Below are positions 1 through 6,102 of a stretch of 6,829 bases of DNA, piece after piece. Made by a program: the position numbers and the translations under genes. Each line of letters opens with the position of its first letter. Within the stretch, counting starts at the first letter, position 1. The notes under the pieces were generated by a model. The model made no database searches and had not been told where the DNA came from. It saw only the letters and a program-made list of their open reading frames with translations. Source of the stretch: Candidatus Amesbacteria bacterium (GTDB lineage: Bacteria > Patescibacteriota > Microgenomatia > CAZETR01 > Amesbacteraceae); NCBI GenBank assembly GCA_030681075.1, contig JAUXUE010000022.1, forward strand, positions 1 through 6,829. The letters run 5' to 3'.

Positions 1-1
1 A

Positions 2-325
2 AAAGATTTAGCGGCTAAAACTCTCGACGGGACACTTCAATTAAACAGACTTGACCAAATGTCGGACCAAGAAGTCATTGATCACTTGATCATGGTCAAA
101 GGAATTGGTCGCTGGACAGCTGAGATGATCCTCATGTTTACTCTTGTCCGCCCCGATGTCTTTCCAGTCGATGATTTAGGTATTCAGAATGCTATGTCCA
201 AGCTCTATAAATTAAATCGAAAAACCAAAACCTTTAAATCAAAATTGGTTAAAATTTCTGACCATTGGAAACCCCACCGCACCCTTGCTTGTTGGTATTT
301 GTGGAAAAGTTTGGATAATAAGTAG
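2..325 (+). CDS. alkA: AlkA-type DNA-3-methyladenine glycosylase (HhH-GPD), 5'-truncated by window edge
   Basis: This is the C-terminal 107 residues of a base-excision-repair glycosylase that removes alkylated bases from DNA. The reading frame is open to the left edge, so the ATG at 59 is probably an internal Met and the true start lies outside the window. The helix-hairpin-helix is seen as VKGIGRWTAEM (residues 32-42 of the visible part). It is followed by DVFPVDDLGI, where the second Asp (residue 58 visible, in PVDD) aligns with the catalytic Asp of AlkA (D238 in E. coli). The tail (KPHRTLACWYLWKSLDN) is the usual final helix of short HhH-GPD glycosylases. There is no FeS-cluster Cys motif at the C-terminus, which argues against Nth/MutY. 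It ends in TAG, which abuts the putative promoter of the next gene. The family is clear; substrate range cannot be judged from the fragment. Confidence 0.88.
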   Translation, partial: KDLAAKTLDGTLQLNRLDQMSDQEVIDHLIMVKGIGRWTAEMILMFTLVRPDVFPVDDLGIQNAMSKLYKLNRKTKTFKSKLVKISDHWKPHRTLACWYLWKSLDNK

Positions 326-331
326 TAAAAT
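326..331 (+). promoter_or_regulatory. -10 element of leaderless promoter for the DHH phosphoesterase gene
   Basis: TAAAAT begins directly after the TAG stop (323-325) of the upstream gene. Exactly 6 nt (332-337) then separate it from the ATG at 338, which places the expected transcription start at or next to the ATG. I see no convincing -35 and no Shine-Dalgarno sequence. It is weak alone but shares its spacing with seven other starts in the window. Confidence 0.55.
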
Positions 332-337
332 CAAGTC

Positions 338-1354
338 ATGTCTGACAAAATAAAACAGTTTGCCCCAAAAATTTGGTCTGAAATTCAGCAAGCTCAGAAT
401 ATTCTTTTACATTGTCATCCTAATTCTGATGGGGATTCAGTAGGTGGCGTTTTAGGGATGAAGCATTTGTTAGAGAGTCTAGGGAAGAAGGTTACGGTGA
501 TTTGGGGAGATTCTTTTCCCGAAAATAGTCTAGTAATGTTACCGGGTTATTCCGATATTCTCCTAAAAAACATCTTTGAAATTAATTTGAGTGAGTTTGA
601 TTTATTTATAATTCAAGATTCTTCTTCTCTAAAACAAATTTCTGATAAAAACGAATTAATATTTCCGAAGTCATTAATGACTATAGTTATAGACCACCAT
701 GCGACAAATACTAATTACGCACAAATCAATCTAGTTGATCCAAATTATTCCTCGGTTTGCGAAATAGTGTTCGATCTTATTAAATTTTGGAAGGTAGAGA
801 TGACAAAAGATATGGGTTTGTGTTTATTTATTGGAATGTATACTGATACTGGTGGTTTTAAATATCCCTTAGTTACAGAAAACACTTTTATTGCAGCTGC
901 TGAAATAGCAGGATTAGGAGTGGACTTTTCAAGTGTAATCTTTGAGATGGAAAATAGCTTGGACCCGAAATCAATAAAATTATTAGGTGCGATATACTCA
1001 AACATTGAGTACTATTTTGGCGGAAACGTTGCCATTTGCGCCATATCAGCAAGTGAATTAACTAAATTGGGAATACCACAAGATATCGCGGTTCCAGAAA
1101 TTTCCAATACAATAAAATCAGAAATCGGAAATAATATCGGAATATTTATGATGGAAAAAGGGGGAATTACAAGAACAAGCATGAGAACAAGGCTACCAAA
1201 TAAGTTTAATTTGGGGAAAATAGCATTAGCAACTGGATATGGTGGTGGACATCCTCTCGCCGCAGGAGCAAGAATCCCCATGCCAATTACCGAAAGTAAA
1301 AGATTAGTCCTGGAAACGATTCAAAAGATATATCCAGATCTTGGTCAACCGTGA
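338..1354 (+). CDS. nrnA: DHH/DHHA1 family phosphoesterase, NrnA-like (oligoribonuclease / pAp phosphatase)
   Basis: A cytoplasmic Mn-dependent phosphoesterase of 338 residues, the usual NrnA length. The family degrades nano-RNA (2-5 mers) and/or dephosphorylates pAp; some members hydrolyse cyclic-di-nucleotide products. All DHH motifs are visible: motif I HPNSDGDSVGG (residues 27-37, metal ligands D31 and D33), motif II IQDSSS (D94), motif III VIDHHATN (D119-H120-H121) and motif IV YTDTGGFKYP (D170). The DHHA1 substrate-binding domain is marked by TGYGGGHPLAAGA, with GGGH at residues 302-305. There is no membrane segment or GGDEF-like domain, so it is not GdpP. The start at 338 is supported by a -10 hexamer 6 nt upstream. 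The gene looks more AT-rich than prfB or ftsE. Its TGA stop is part of the next promoter. Whether it prefers nano-RNA, pAp or pGpG cannot be told from sequence. Confidence 0.9.
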   Translation: MSDKIKQFAPKIWSEIQQAQNILLHCHPNSDGDSVGGVLGMKHLLESLGKKVTVIWGDSFPENSLVMLPGYSDILLKNIFEINLSEFDLFIIQDSSSLKQISDKNELIFPKSLMTIVIDHHATNTNYAQINLVDPNYSSVCEIVFDLIKFWKVEMTKDMGLCLFIGMYTDTGGFKYPLVTENTFIAAAEIAGLGVDFSSVIFEMENSLDPKSIKLLGAIYSNIEYYFGGNVAICAISASELTKLGIPQDIAVPEISNTIKSEIGNNIGIFMMEKGGITRTSMRTRLPNKFNLGKIALATGYGGGHPLAAGARIPMPITESKRLVLETIQKIYPDLGQP

Positions 1355-1360
1355 TATAGT
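1352..1360 (+). promoter_or_regulatory. Extended -10 promoter (TGATATAGT) for the 1368 gene
   Basis: TG at 1352-1353, one base, then TATAGT at 1355-1360: an extended -10. Seven nt follow before the ATG at 1368. The TGA that starts the element is the stop codon of the DHH gene. It supports ATG 1368 over the upstream in-frame TTG at 1341, which lies inside the preceding gene. Confidence 0.6.
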
Positions 1361-1367
1361 ATTGTTA

Positions 1368-1739
1368 ATGTTTGGATTTTTGATTAAGTTGGTATTAGTG
1401 ACAGCCGTCATAGGAGGGGTTGTGGGATATCTTTCTATAAAAAACAAACAATCACCCAAAGAAGTAGTTTTGAGCGCACAAAGCCAGATTGAAAGCTTGG
1501 CCAAGCCCGAGAAATACCAAGATATAATCAAAAATATTGACACCAAAGTATTATTGTCTAAGGTCGGTCAGACTTTGGATAATTTGGTCACAAATCAGAC
1601 CAAAGATTCACCTGTCGTTTTGGGACTTAAGGTCACCAACGAAAGCTTGGGAGCGATCACCGATGTTCTTCAGAAACTACCAAACGACCAACTTCAACAA
1701 ATAAGAAGCGTGGTCTGTGCGAGTCCGTCGGCAAATTAG
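1368..1739 (+). CDS. Hypothetical membrane-anchored protein
   Basis: A 123-residue protein I do not recognise. Residues 3-23 form one hydrophobic segment containing a small-residue stretch (VIGGVVGYL), followed by a Lys (IKNK), so the most likely topology is a single N-terminal anchor. The remainder (about 30-120) is hydrophilic and probably helical, with many Gln, Lys and Ser residues; it ends in VVCASPSAN. No catalytic motif is visible. I chose ATG 1368 because an extended -10 lies 7 nt upstream. A TTG at 1341 would add nine residues overlapping the DHH gene and would put charged residues before the anchor. It lies between nrnA and prfB with its own putative promoter, so co-function with either neighbour is not implied. 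It is likely a lineage-specific protein. Confidence 0.7.
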   Translation: MFGFLIKLVLVTAVIGGVVGYLSIKNKQSPKEVVLSAQSQIESLAKPEKYQDIIKNIDTKVLLSKVGQTLDNLVTNQTKDSPVVLGLKVTNESLGAITDVLQKLPNDQLQQIRSVVCASPSAN

Positions 1740-1745
1740 TATAAT
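1740..1745 (+). promoter_or_regulatory. Consensus -10 (TATAAT) of leaderless prfB promoter
   Basis: A perfect TATAAT directly follows the TAG stop (1737-1739) of the upstream gene. The 6 nt GACCCC then precede the prfB ATG at 1752. There is no purine-rich Shine-Dalgarno sequence and no clear -35. The position fits transcription starting at the A of the ATG. Confidence 0.65.
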
Positions 1746-1751
1746 GACCCC

Positions 1752-2783
1752 ATGGAAGAATTAAAACTGAGATTACAGAAAATCGAAGAAAAACTTGACG
1801 TGGAGAATCGCGACCGGATAATCCGAGAGCTGGAAGCCAAGACCATGCACGAAGGATTCTGGAATGATCCCCAATCTGCCCAAAATACCATGAAGCAATT
1901 GGCTGCTCTTCAAAACGAAAAATCTCAGTTTGAGGCACTAAAGCAACAAATAGAGGATTTTCTGTCCATGCCGGAATTGGTAGAAGAAGCAGATTTGAGA
2001 AAATTAACTAAGGCTCTGGAAAAAAGTGAATATGCCATCTTTCTCAATGGTAAATATGATGCTAATAATGCCATTGTAAATTTGTATGCTGGTCAGGGTG
2101 GGGTCGAAGCCATGGATTGGACAGCTATGCTTTTTAGAATGTACAAAAGATATTGCGAGATCCAAGGGTGGACTACCGAAATTTTGGACGAGAAGGTGGG
2201 TGACGAAGCAGGGTTTAAATCGATTTCGATGTTGGTCACTGGTCGTTTTGCCTACGGTTATATAAAAGGTGAGATGGGAACTCATAGGCTAGTCCGTCAA
2301 TCCCCCTTTAATGCCGATAATCTGCGTCAGACCTCGTTCGCTGGAGTCGAAGTTATGCCAGAACTAGCCGATGATACGGAAATTGTTATAAATCCTCAGG
2401 ATTTGGAATTTGATGCTTTCAGATCTGGCGGGCACGGTGGTCAAAATGTCAACAAAGTCTCAACCGCGGTCAGACTAAAGCATATTCCGACCGGGATTAT
2501 TGTCGAGTGTCAGACCCAAAGATCTCAGGAACAAAACAGAAAAATTGCCATGGGAATGCTCAAAGCAAAATTATGGCAACGTCAACAAGAGGAAAAAGGT
2601 GCAGAGACACAAAGACTCAAAGGTGAGAGAACAGCAGCTTCCTGGGGACATCAGATACGTTCTTACGTTTTGCATCCGTATAAATTGGTCAAGGATGTCA
2701 GGACGGGAGTCGAAACCTCCCAAGCAGACGATGTGTTGGATGGAAAAATAGACGAATTTATTCAAGCCGAAATGCGTTTATGA
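1752..2783 (+). CDS. prfB: Peptide chain release factor 2
   Basis: RF2 reads UGA and UAA in the ribosomal A site and triggers hydrolysis of peptidyl-tRNA. The decoding tripeptide is SPF (residues 184-186, within [12 protein letters not shown]), the RF2 hallmark; RF1 would have PxT. The catalytic GGQ is at 229-231 in [18 protein letters not shown], followed by the typical C-terminal domain ([19 protein letters not shown]). The length, 343 residues, is normal for RF2. The N-terminal domain 1 is helical and charged. The gene reads straight through without the programmed +1 frameshift found in many prfB genes; the Leu-Asp pair at that site (L15-D16) is encoded in frame as CTT GAC. The presence of RF2 agrees with TGA used as stop in this window. 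The start at 1752 is fixed by TATAAT 6 nt upstream. Its own TGA stop forms part of the next promoter. Confidence 0.97.
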   Translation: MEELKLRLQKIEEKLDVENRDRIIRELEAKTMHEGFWNDPQSAQNTMKQLAALQNEKSQFEALKQQIEDFLSMPELVEEADLRKLTKALEKSEYAIFLNGKYDANNAIVNLYAGQGGVEAMDWTAMLFRMYKRYCEIQGWTTEILDEKVGDEAGFKSISMLVTGRFAYGYIKGEMGTHRLVRQSPFNADNLRQTSFAGVEVMPELADDTEIVINPQDLEFDAFRSGGHGGQNVNKVSTAVRLKHIPTGIIVECQTQRSQEQNRKIAMGMLKAKLWQRQQEEKGAETQRLKGERTAASWGHQIRSYVLHPYKLVKDVRTGVETSQADDVLDGKIDEFIQAEMRL

Positions 2784-2789
2784 TATACT
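2781..2789 (+). promoter_or_regulatory. Extended -10 promoter (TGATATACT) for the 2796 gene
   Basis: TG at 2781-2782, one base, then TATACT at 2784-2789, followed by exactly 6 nt and the ATG at 2796. The TGA is the prfB stop codon. No Shine-Dalgarno sequence lies in the gap (TTCCTT). TTCAAG at 2761-2766, 17 nt upstream, is only a poor -35 match. Confidence 0.6.
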
Positions 2790-2795
2790 TTCCTT

Positions 2796-3185
2796 ATGAA
2801 CTATAAAGTTCTTTTGGTCTTGGCAGGCGTTGGAATTGCCACTGTAGGAGCTGGAACAGGGTATTTATTGTCCAAAGACAATCGGGTTTCTGGAATAACC
2901 AGTGTAAATAACCAAATGATCAAAAGTGAGACTGAGGTGGGTTCGACAGACACAAAGACATTCCGGGATACGGCGACGGGCGTTTTGGAAAAAAACGGCA
3001 CCAATGGCGTGGGAACACACAAACTAATTCGTGAAGGTGGACCGAGTCAGACTATATATATGGTTTCTTCTGTAGTTGATCTGGATCAATTTGATGGGAA
3101 AAAAGTGGAAGTTTGGGGCGAAACGCAAAAAGTGGCCAAAGCTTCTTGGTTTATGGACATTGGGCGGGTAAAGATAGTAGAATAG
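2796..3185 (+). CDS. Hypothetical exported or membrane-anchored protein with C-terminal beta-rich domain
   Basis: A 129-residue protein without a function I can name. Residues 4-25 are hydrophobic (LLVLAGVGIATVGAGTGYLL) after a short MNYK, giving an uncleaved anchor or signal sequence. Residues 30-70 are polar, Thr/Ser/Asn-rich and probably a flexible linker. Residues 74-129 look like a small beta domain: GTHKLIREGGPSQTIYMVSS, then VDLDQFDGKKVEVWGETQK and a final SWFMDIGRVKIV. The FxGKKVEVWGET pattern resembles short OB-fold-like modules in secreted proteins; that is an impression from pattern, not a proven homology. It lies between prfB and ftsE and ends 4 nt before the ftsE ATG. Its last codons overlap the putative ftsE -10. 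A link to the cell-envelope cassette downstream is possible but unproven. Confidence 0.72.
   Translation: MNYKVLLVLAGVGIATVGAGTGYLLSKDNRVSGITSVNNQMIKSETEVGSTDTKTFRDTATGVLEKNGTNGVGTHKLIREGGPSQTIYMVSSVVDLDQFDGKKVEVWGETQKVAKASWFMDIGRVKIVE
3154..3183 (+). promoter_or_regulatory. Promoter of the ftsE-ftsX-M23 operon, inside the end of the upstream gene
   Basis: TGGACA (3154-3159, 5/6 to the -35 consensus) and TAGAAT (3178-3183) are separated by 18 nt. The -10 ends 6 nt before the ftsE ATG at 3190. The gap reads AGAAGG and touches the ATG with no spacer, so it is badly placed as a Shine-Dalgarno sequence even though it looks like one. The promoter overlaps the last codons of the 2796-3185 gene. 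Confidence 0.5.
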
Positions 3186-3189
3186 AAGG

Positions 3190-3870
3190 ATGATAGCTGC
3201 CCAGGATCTGACAAAAAGATTTGGAGATGTGCCAGCCTTGGAAAAAGTGACTTTTAATATCGGCGACGGAGAGTTTCTCTTCTTGACTGGTAAATCTGGA
3301 TCTGGAAAGACAACCTTGATTAGATTGCTTCTACGGGATCTGTTGGCAAACTCGGGATCACTAGTGGTTAATGACATAGACGTGTCCAAAATTCCCTCTG
3401 GAAAATTGCCCGATTACCGTCGCGAAATCGGTGTCGTCTTTCAGGATTTCAAATTATTGATAGATCGAAATGTCTTGGAAAATGTCTCACTACCACTAAT
3501 GTTTCGGGGGGTGACCACACCGGAAATTGAAAGTTCTACCAAAGCGGCATTGGAGATGGTGGATCTATGGGACAAGGCCAGCTTGTTTCCGGCACAGCTA
3601 TCCGGTGGGGAAACCCAAAGGGTAGCCATCGCCAGGGCAATTGTAGCCAGACCAAAATTGTTGTTGGCTGATGAACCGACGGGCAATCTTGATCCAGCGA
3701 CCGCTAAAATGATATTAAAATTACTAAGAGAAGTCCATACCGAGCTGAAAACGACTGTGATTATGGCAACCCACAATGCCGATTTGGTAAATCATAGTAG
3801 TTTGCGGGTAATTACACTTGATAAAGGAAAATTAACCAAAGATAATCAGAAAGGAAAGTATGAAGAATAA
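3190..3870 (+). CDS. ftsE: Cell division ATP-binding protein FtsE
   Basis: The cytoplasmic ABC ATPase that pairs with FtsX at the septum and powers activation of peptidoglycan hydrolysis. At 226 residues it is the usual FtsE length. All ABC motifs are present: Walker A GKSGSGKTT (34-42), Q-loop Gln85 in VVFQDFKLL (the FQDF context is typical of FtsE), signature LSGGE (137-141), Walker B LLLADEPTGNLD (157-168, catalytic E162) and H-loop H195 in MATHN. Assignment to FtsE rather than a LolD/MacB-type ATPase rests on the directly overlapping ftsX gene. Its end overlaps the ftsX start by 11 nt. The start at 3190 is supported by a -10 hexamer 6 nt upstream. It is probably the first gene of a three-gene operon. 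Confidence 0.96.
   Translation: MIAAQDLTKRFGDVPALEKVTFNIGDGEFLFLTGKSGSGKTTLIRLLLRDLLANSGSLVVNDIDVSKIPSGKLPDYRREIGVVFQDFKLLIDRNVLENVSLPLMFRGVTTPEIESSTKAALEMVDLWDKASLFPAQLSGGETQRVAIARAIVARPKLLLADEPTGNLDPATAKMILKLLREVHTELKTTVIMATHNADLVNHSSLRVITLDKGKLTKDNQKGKYEE
3851..3855 (+). promoter_or_regulatory. Shine-Dalgarno site for ftsX
   Basis: AAGGA lies 4 nt before the ftsX ATG at 3860, inside the end of ftsE. It is the only well-placed Shine-Dalgarno sequence I find in the window. It serves a gene that has no -10 before its start, so translation of the internal operon gene uses a leadered mechanism. Confidence 0.6.
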
Positions 3871-4738
3871 TCCTATAAATATTGCTTGGTCGAGAATGCG
3901 AAGAGCCCCTTACCAAATGCTAGCAGCAGTGGCCATAATGTCAGTAACATTATTTTTAGCTTGTGCCTTTTTTGTAATTGCCGCCGGATCACAAGCAGTA
4001 CTCTATTATTTTGAGGGGCGTCCACAGCTCAATGCGTATTTCAAAAGTGATGTGATACCTACCCCCCAGCAAATAGAGTCAATAAAATCAAAAATATTAT
4101 CCAGTGGTTTAATTGAAAGGATCAAATATATTTCCAAAGAAGATGCTTTTGATATCTACAAAAATCTAAATAAGCAAGACCCCTTACTTTTGGAAGCAGT
4201 CACTCCGGGAATGTTGCCCGCATCAATTGAAGTATCAGCCAAAAATCCCAATGATCTCAAAGCGATTTCAGAACTGATTAAATCAGAGCCAGGAATTGAT
4301 GATATTCGGTTTGAGGAAGATGTGGTAGTTAATCTTACCCGCTGGACCAATTCACTCAGGACTATTGGTATAGTGTTTGTGGGTACTCATATCTTTATCA
4401 CCTTTTTGGTTATCTTGCTTATCGTGGGGCTTAAGGTGGCAAATAGAAAAGAAGAAATTTCTGTCATGCAGCTGATGGGGGCGGGTATGGGCTATATTGC
4501 AGCGCCATTTGTTTGGGAAGGAATTACCTACGGAATTATCGGAGCCATTATTGCCTGGGGCACGGTATATCTGATAATTCTATATTCTATGGGATTTTTG
4601 TTGACCCTTTTGGCTGGGATCCCAATTCTTCCACCACCAATTCTGTTTATGTTTCAAGTATTGGGAGGGACAACTCTAATGGGTGTGGTAATCGGGGCCA
4701 TTGGTGGTTGGTTGGCGGTGGTCCGTTTTTTGAAATAA
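3860..4738 (+). CDS. ftsX: Cell division protein FtsX (ABC permease-like)
   Basis: The membrane partner of FtsE, which transmits ATPase cycles through an extracellular loop to a peptidoglycan hydrolase or its activator. The 292 residues show the FtsX layout: cytoplasmic N-terminus (INIAWSRMRRAPYQ), TM1 about 20-43, large extracellular domain about 44-168, then TM2 about 169-192, TM3 about 221-243 and TM4 about 266-288. Family signatures are ISKEDAF (91-97), LPASIEVSAKNP (119-130, the conserved PASIEV strand of the extracellular domain) and ISVMQLMGAG (200-209) in the cytoplasmic loop. It starts inside ftsE (11-nt overlap, different frame) with a Shine-Dalgarno sequence 4 nt upstream. It ends in TAATG, overlapping the next start by one base, so translation of all three genes is probably coupled. 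Confidence 0.94.
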   Translation: MKNNPINIAWSRMRRAPYQMLAAVAIMSVTLFLACAFFVIAAGSQAVLYYFEGRPQLNAYFKSDVIPTPQQIESIKSKILSSGLIERIKYISKEDAFDIYKNLNKQDPLLLEAVTPGMLPASIEVSAKNPNDLKAISELIKSEPGIDDIRFEEDVVVNLTRWTNSLRTIGIVFVGTHIFITFLVILLIVGLKVANRKEEISVMQLMGAGMGYIAAPFVWEGITYGIIGAIIAWGTVYLIILYSMGFLLTLLAGIPILPPPILFMFQVLGGTTLMGVVIGAIGGWLAVVRFLK

Positions 4739-5808
4739 TGAAAAAAGCATTTTTTGCTTTGTTATTTTGTTTCTCGGTTACTTGGTCTATTGTGAGTGCA
4801 GATCAAATTTCTGATAAGCAAACTGAAATCACAGATCTTGAAAAAAAAGTTGTCAACCTCCAGTCTCAAGCCAAGACTCTGACCGAACAAATAGCAGCCT
4901 ATGATAGCCAGATTAAGCTAGCTCTTTTGAAAATAAATCAATCTGAAGAGCAAATTGCCTCTGTCTCTGCCAGAATCAACCAGCTGGAAGAAAAGCTTCG
5001 GGAGAAATCGGTATTGCTGGAGAAGCAAATAGTCCAGACTTACAAAAGCGGATCATCAGACCCTCTCCAGTTACTCTTTGGGTCGACGAATTTCAATGAG
5101 CTGGTCTCGCAAGTGAAATATTTGCAGATAGTTCAAGCCCAAAACCGCAAATACTTACACGATACCCAATTGGTACAAACTAGTTATGCCAAACAGAAAG
5201 AATTAATAGAAGATGCCAGGAAGCGATTGCAAATCCAAAAGAAGTCTCTTGATGTCTATCGCAAGGAACGAGACAATGTGCTCAAACAAACCAAAAATAA
5301 CGAAAGTCTTTATCAGAGGCAACTGGAGCAAGCACGGCTTGAGCTGGAAACAATCCAAAAAGCACTGGTCAATGCTGTCAAAGAAGGTCCGGTAAAAGCA
5401 GGAGATGTGATAGGTCTCATGGGTAATTCGGGTTACCCATATTGTTCATCGGGGTCCCATTTGCATTTTGAAGTCCGCAAAGACGATACATGGGTCAGTG
5501 CAGAATCGTATCTAAAAAATATGACAGATAAATGGGGAATGAATATTGGCTCGGGGAATTGGAATTGGCCAATGCAGGGAGCAATAGAGATTACTCAGCG
5601 CTATGGTCGGACAGACTATTCATACAGGTATAAATATAGTGGGGGAATTCACACCGGCATTGACATGGTGTCATCAGACAAGACTGTGAGGGCTGTAGCT
5701 GACGGTACACTTTATTCATCATCTGAGAAATGTGCCAGTGCGACTATAAATCTTAAATATATCGATCATGGCAATGGGATCAAAACTTTGTATCTCCATT
5801 TGCAGTAA
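4738..5808 (+). CDS. Secreted coiled-coil M23 (LytM) peptidase with circularly permuted catalytic domain, EnvC-like partner of FtsEX
   Basis: A 356-residue exported protein. A signal peptide (1-21, MKKAFFALLF..., cleavage likely after IVSA) is followed by a long coiled coil (about 22-215, rich in Gln, Glu, Lys, with a PLQLLFGSTNFNELVSQ break near 102-120 as in EnvC/PcsB-type proteins). The M23 domain then appears in swapped order. First comes VKAGDVIGLMGNSGY (219-233) with SHLHFEVR (H241, H243). Next is a linker near 255-275, then WPMQGAIEITQRYG (277-290), GGIHTGID (H305, D309) and IDHGNGIKTLYLHLQ with H354, ending at residue 356. By family knowledge H305, D309 and H243 would bind Zn, and H241 and H354 would be catalytic. 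All are present, so active peptidoglycan endopeptidase activity is plausible, unlike the degenerate LytM of E. coli EnvC. I chose ATG 4738, overlapping the ftsX stop (TAATG); the frame is open further upstream, but that stretch reads as the ftsX shadow and would bury the signal peptide. No Shine-Dalgarno sequence is visible, which fits reinitiation. Confidence 0.9.
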   Translation: MKKAFFALLFCFSVTWSIVSADQISDKQTEITDLEKKVVNLQSQAKTLTEQIAAYDSQIKLALLKINQSEEQIASVSARINQLEEKLREKSVLLEKQIVQTYKSGSSDPLQLLFGSTNFNELVSQVKYLQIVQAQNRKYLHDTQLVQTSYAKQKELIEDARKRLQIQKKSLDVYRKERDNVLKQTKNNESLYQRQLEQARLELETIQKALVNAVKEGPVKAGDVIGLMGNSGYPYCSSGSHLHFEVRKDDTWVSAESYLKNMTDKWGMNIGSGNWNWPMQGAIEITQRYGRTDYSYRYKYSGGIHTGIDMVSSDKTVRAVADGTLYSSSEKCASATINLKYIDHGNGIKTLYLHLQ

Positions 5809-6096
5809 TTAATTAAATCCAATAGAAAGTTTCATACTTAGAGCTTCAGCAATACGTTTAAGAAACGAAAACGATGGGTTGCCATTCATACCTTCGACTC
5901 TCGATATGGCGGATTGTGAAGTCTTTACTCGCTTAGCCAAGTCTCTTTGAGACATTTTCCTTCTTAGTCTAGCTTCGATCATTTTGACAGCAAGTTGATA
6001 TTCAGCTTCAGATTTATCCCAAGCTTTTTTAAACTTTGGATTCTTGAGACTTTCTTTCAGATCATTCTGAAATGTATAAAGATATTGTTTACTCAT
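5809..6096 (-). CDS. higA: XRE-family antitoxin, HigA-type
   Basis: A 95-residue DNA-binding protein with one C-terminal helix-turn-helix: MSQRDLAKRVKTSQSAISRVEG (48-69), where SQRDLA is helix 2 and SQSAISRVE the recognition helix. The N-terminal part (FQNDLKESLKNPKFKKAWDKSEAEYQLAVKMIEAR) is the helical lead-in typical of HigA/XRE antitoxins encoded beside RelE-type toxins. It would neutralise the toxin encoded just upstream and repress its own transcription. The start at 6096 is supported by a -35/-10 pair with the -10 ending 6 nt upstream. A perfect palindrome in the promoter is its likely operator. Its TAA stop directly abuts the TAA of the convergent M23 gene with no base between. The HigA label rests on toxin-first gene order and domain type; other XRE antitoxin names are possible. 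Confidence 0.88.
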   Translation of the reverse strand: MSKQYLYTFQNDLKESLKNPKFKKAWDKSEAEYQLAVKMIEARLRRKMSQRDLAKRVKTSQSAISRVEGMNGNPSFSFLKRIAEALSMKLSIGFN

Positions 6097-6102
6097 TTCA
6101 TA

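Noticed and set aside
745..1281. Minus-strand open frames inside the DHH phosphoesterase gene, and similar ones in prfB, ftsE and ftsX.
   Set aside because: They are antisense shadows of genes with clear family motifs and have no promoter spacing or recognisable product.
3184..3189. AGAAGG before ftsE as a Shine-Dalgarno site.
   Set aside because: It touches the ATG with no spacer, which is not a workable SD distance. The -10 hexamer 6 nt upstream explains the start better.
4513..4737. The frame of the M23 gene stays open upstream to an ATG at 4513.
   Set aside because: It overlaps ftsX for 225 nt, its translation is low-complexity shadow sequence, and it would place the clear signal peptide (MKKAFFALLF) inside the protein.
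4741..4759. A6-GCA-T6 inverted repeat near the M23 start as a terminator.
   Set aside because: It encodes the Lys-Lys-Ala-Phe-Phe start of the signal peptide, has an A/T-only stem and lies inside a coupled operon.
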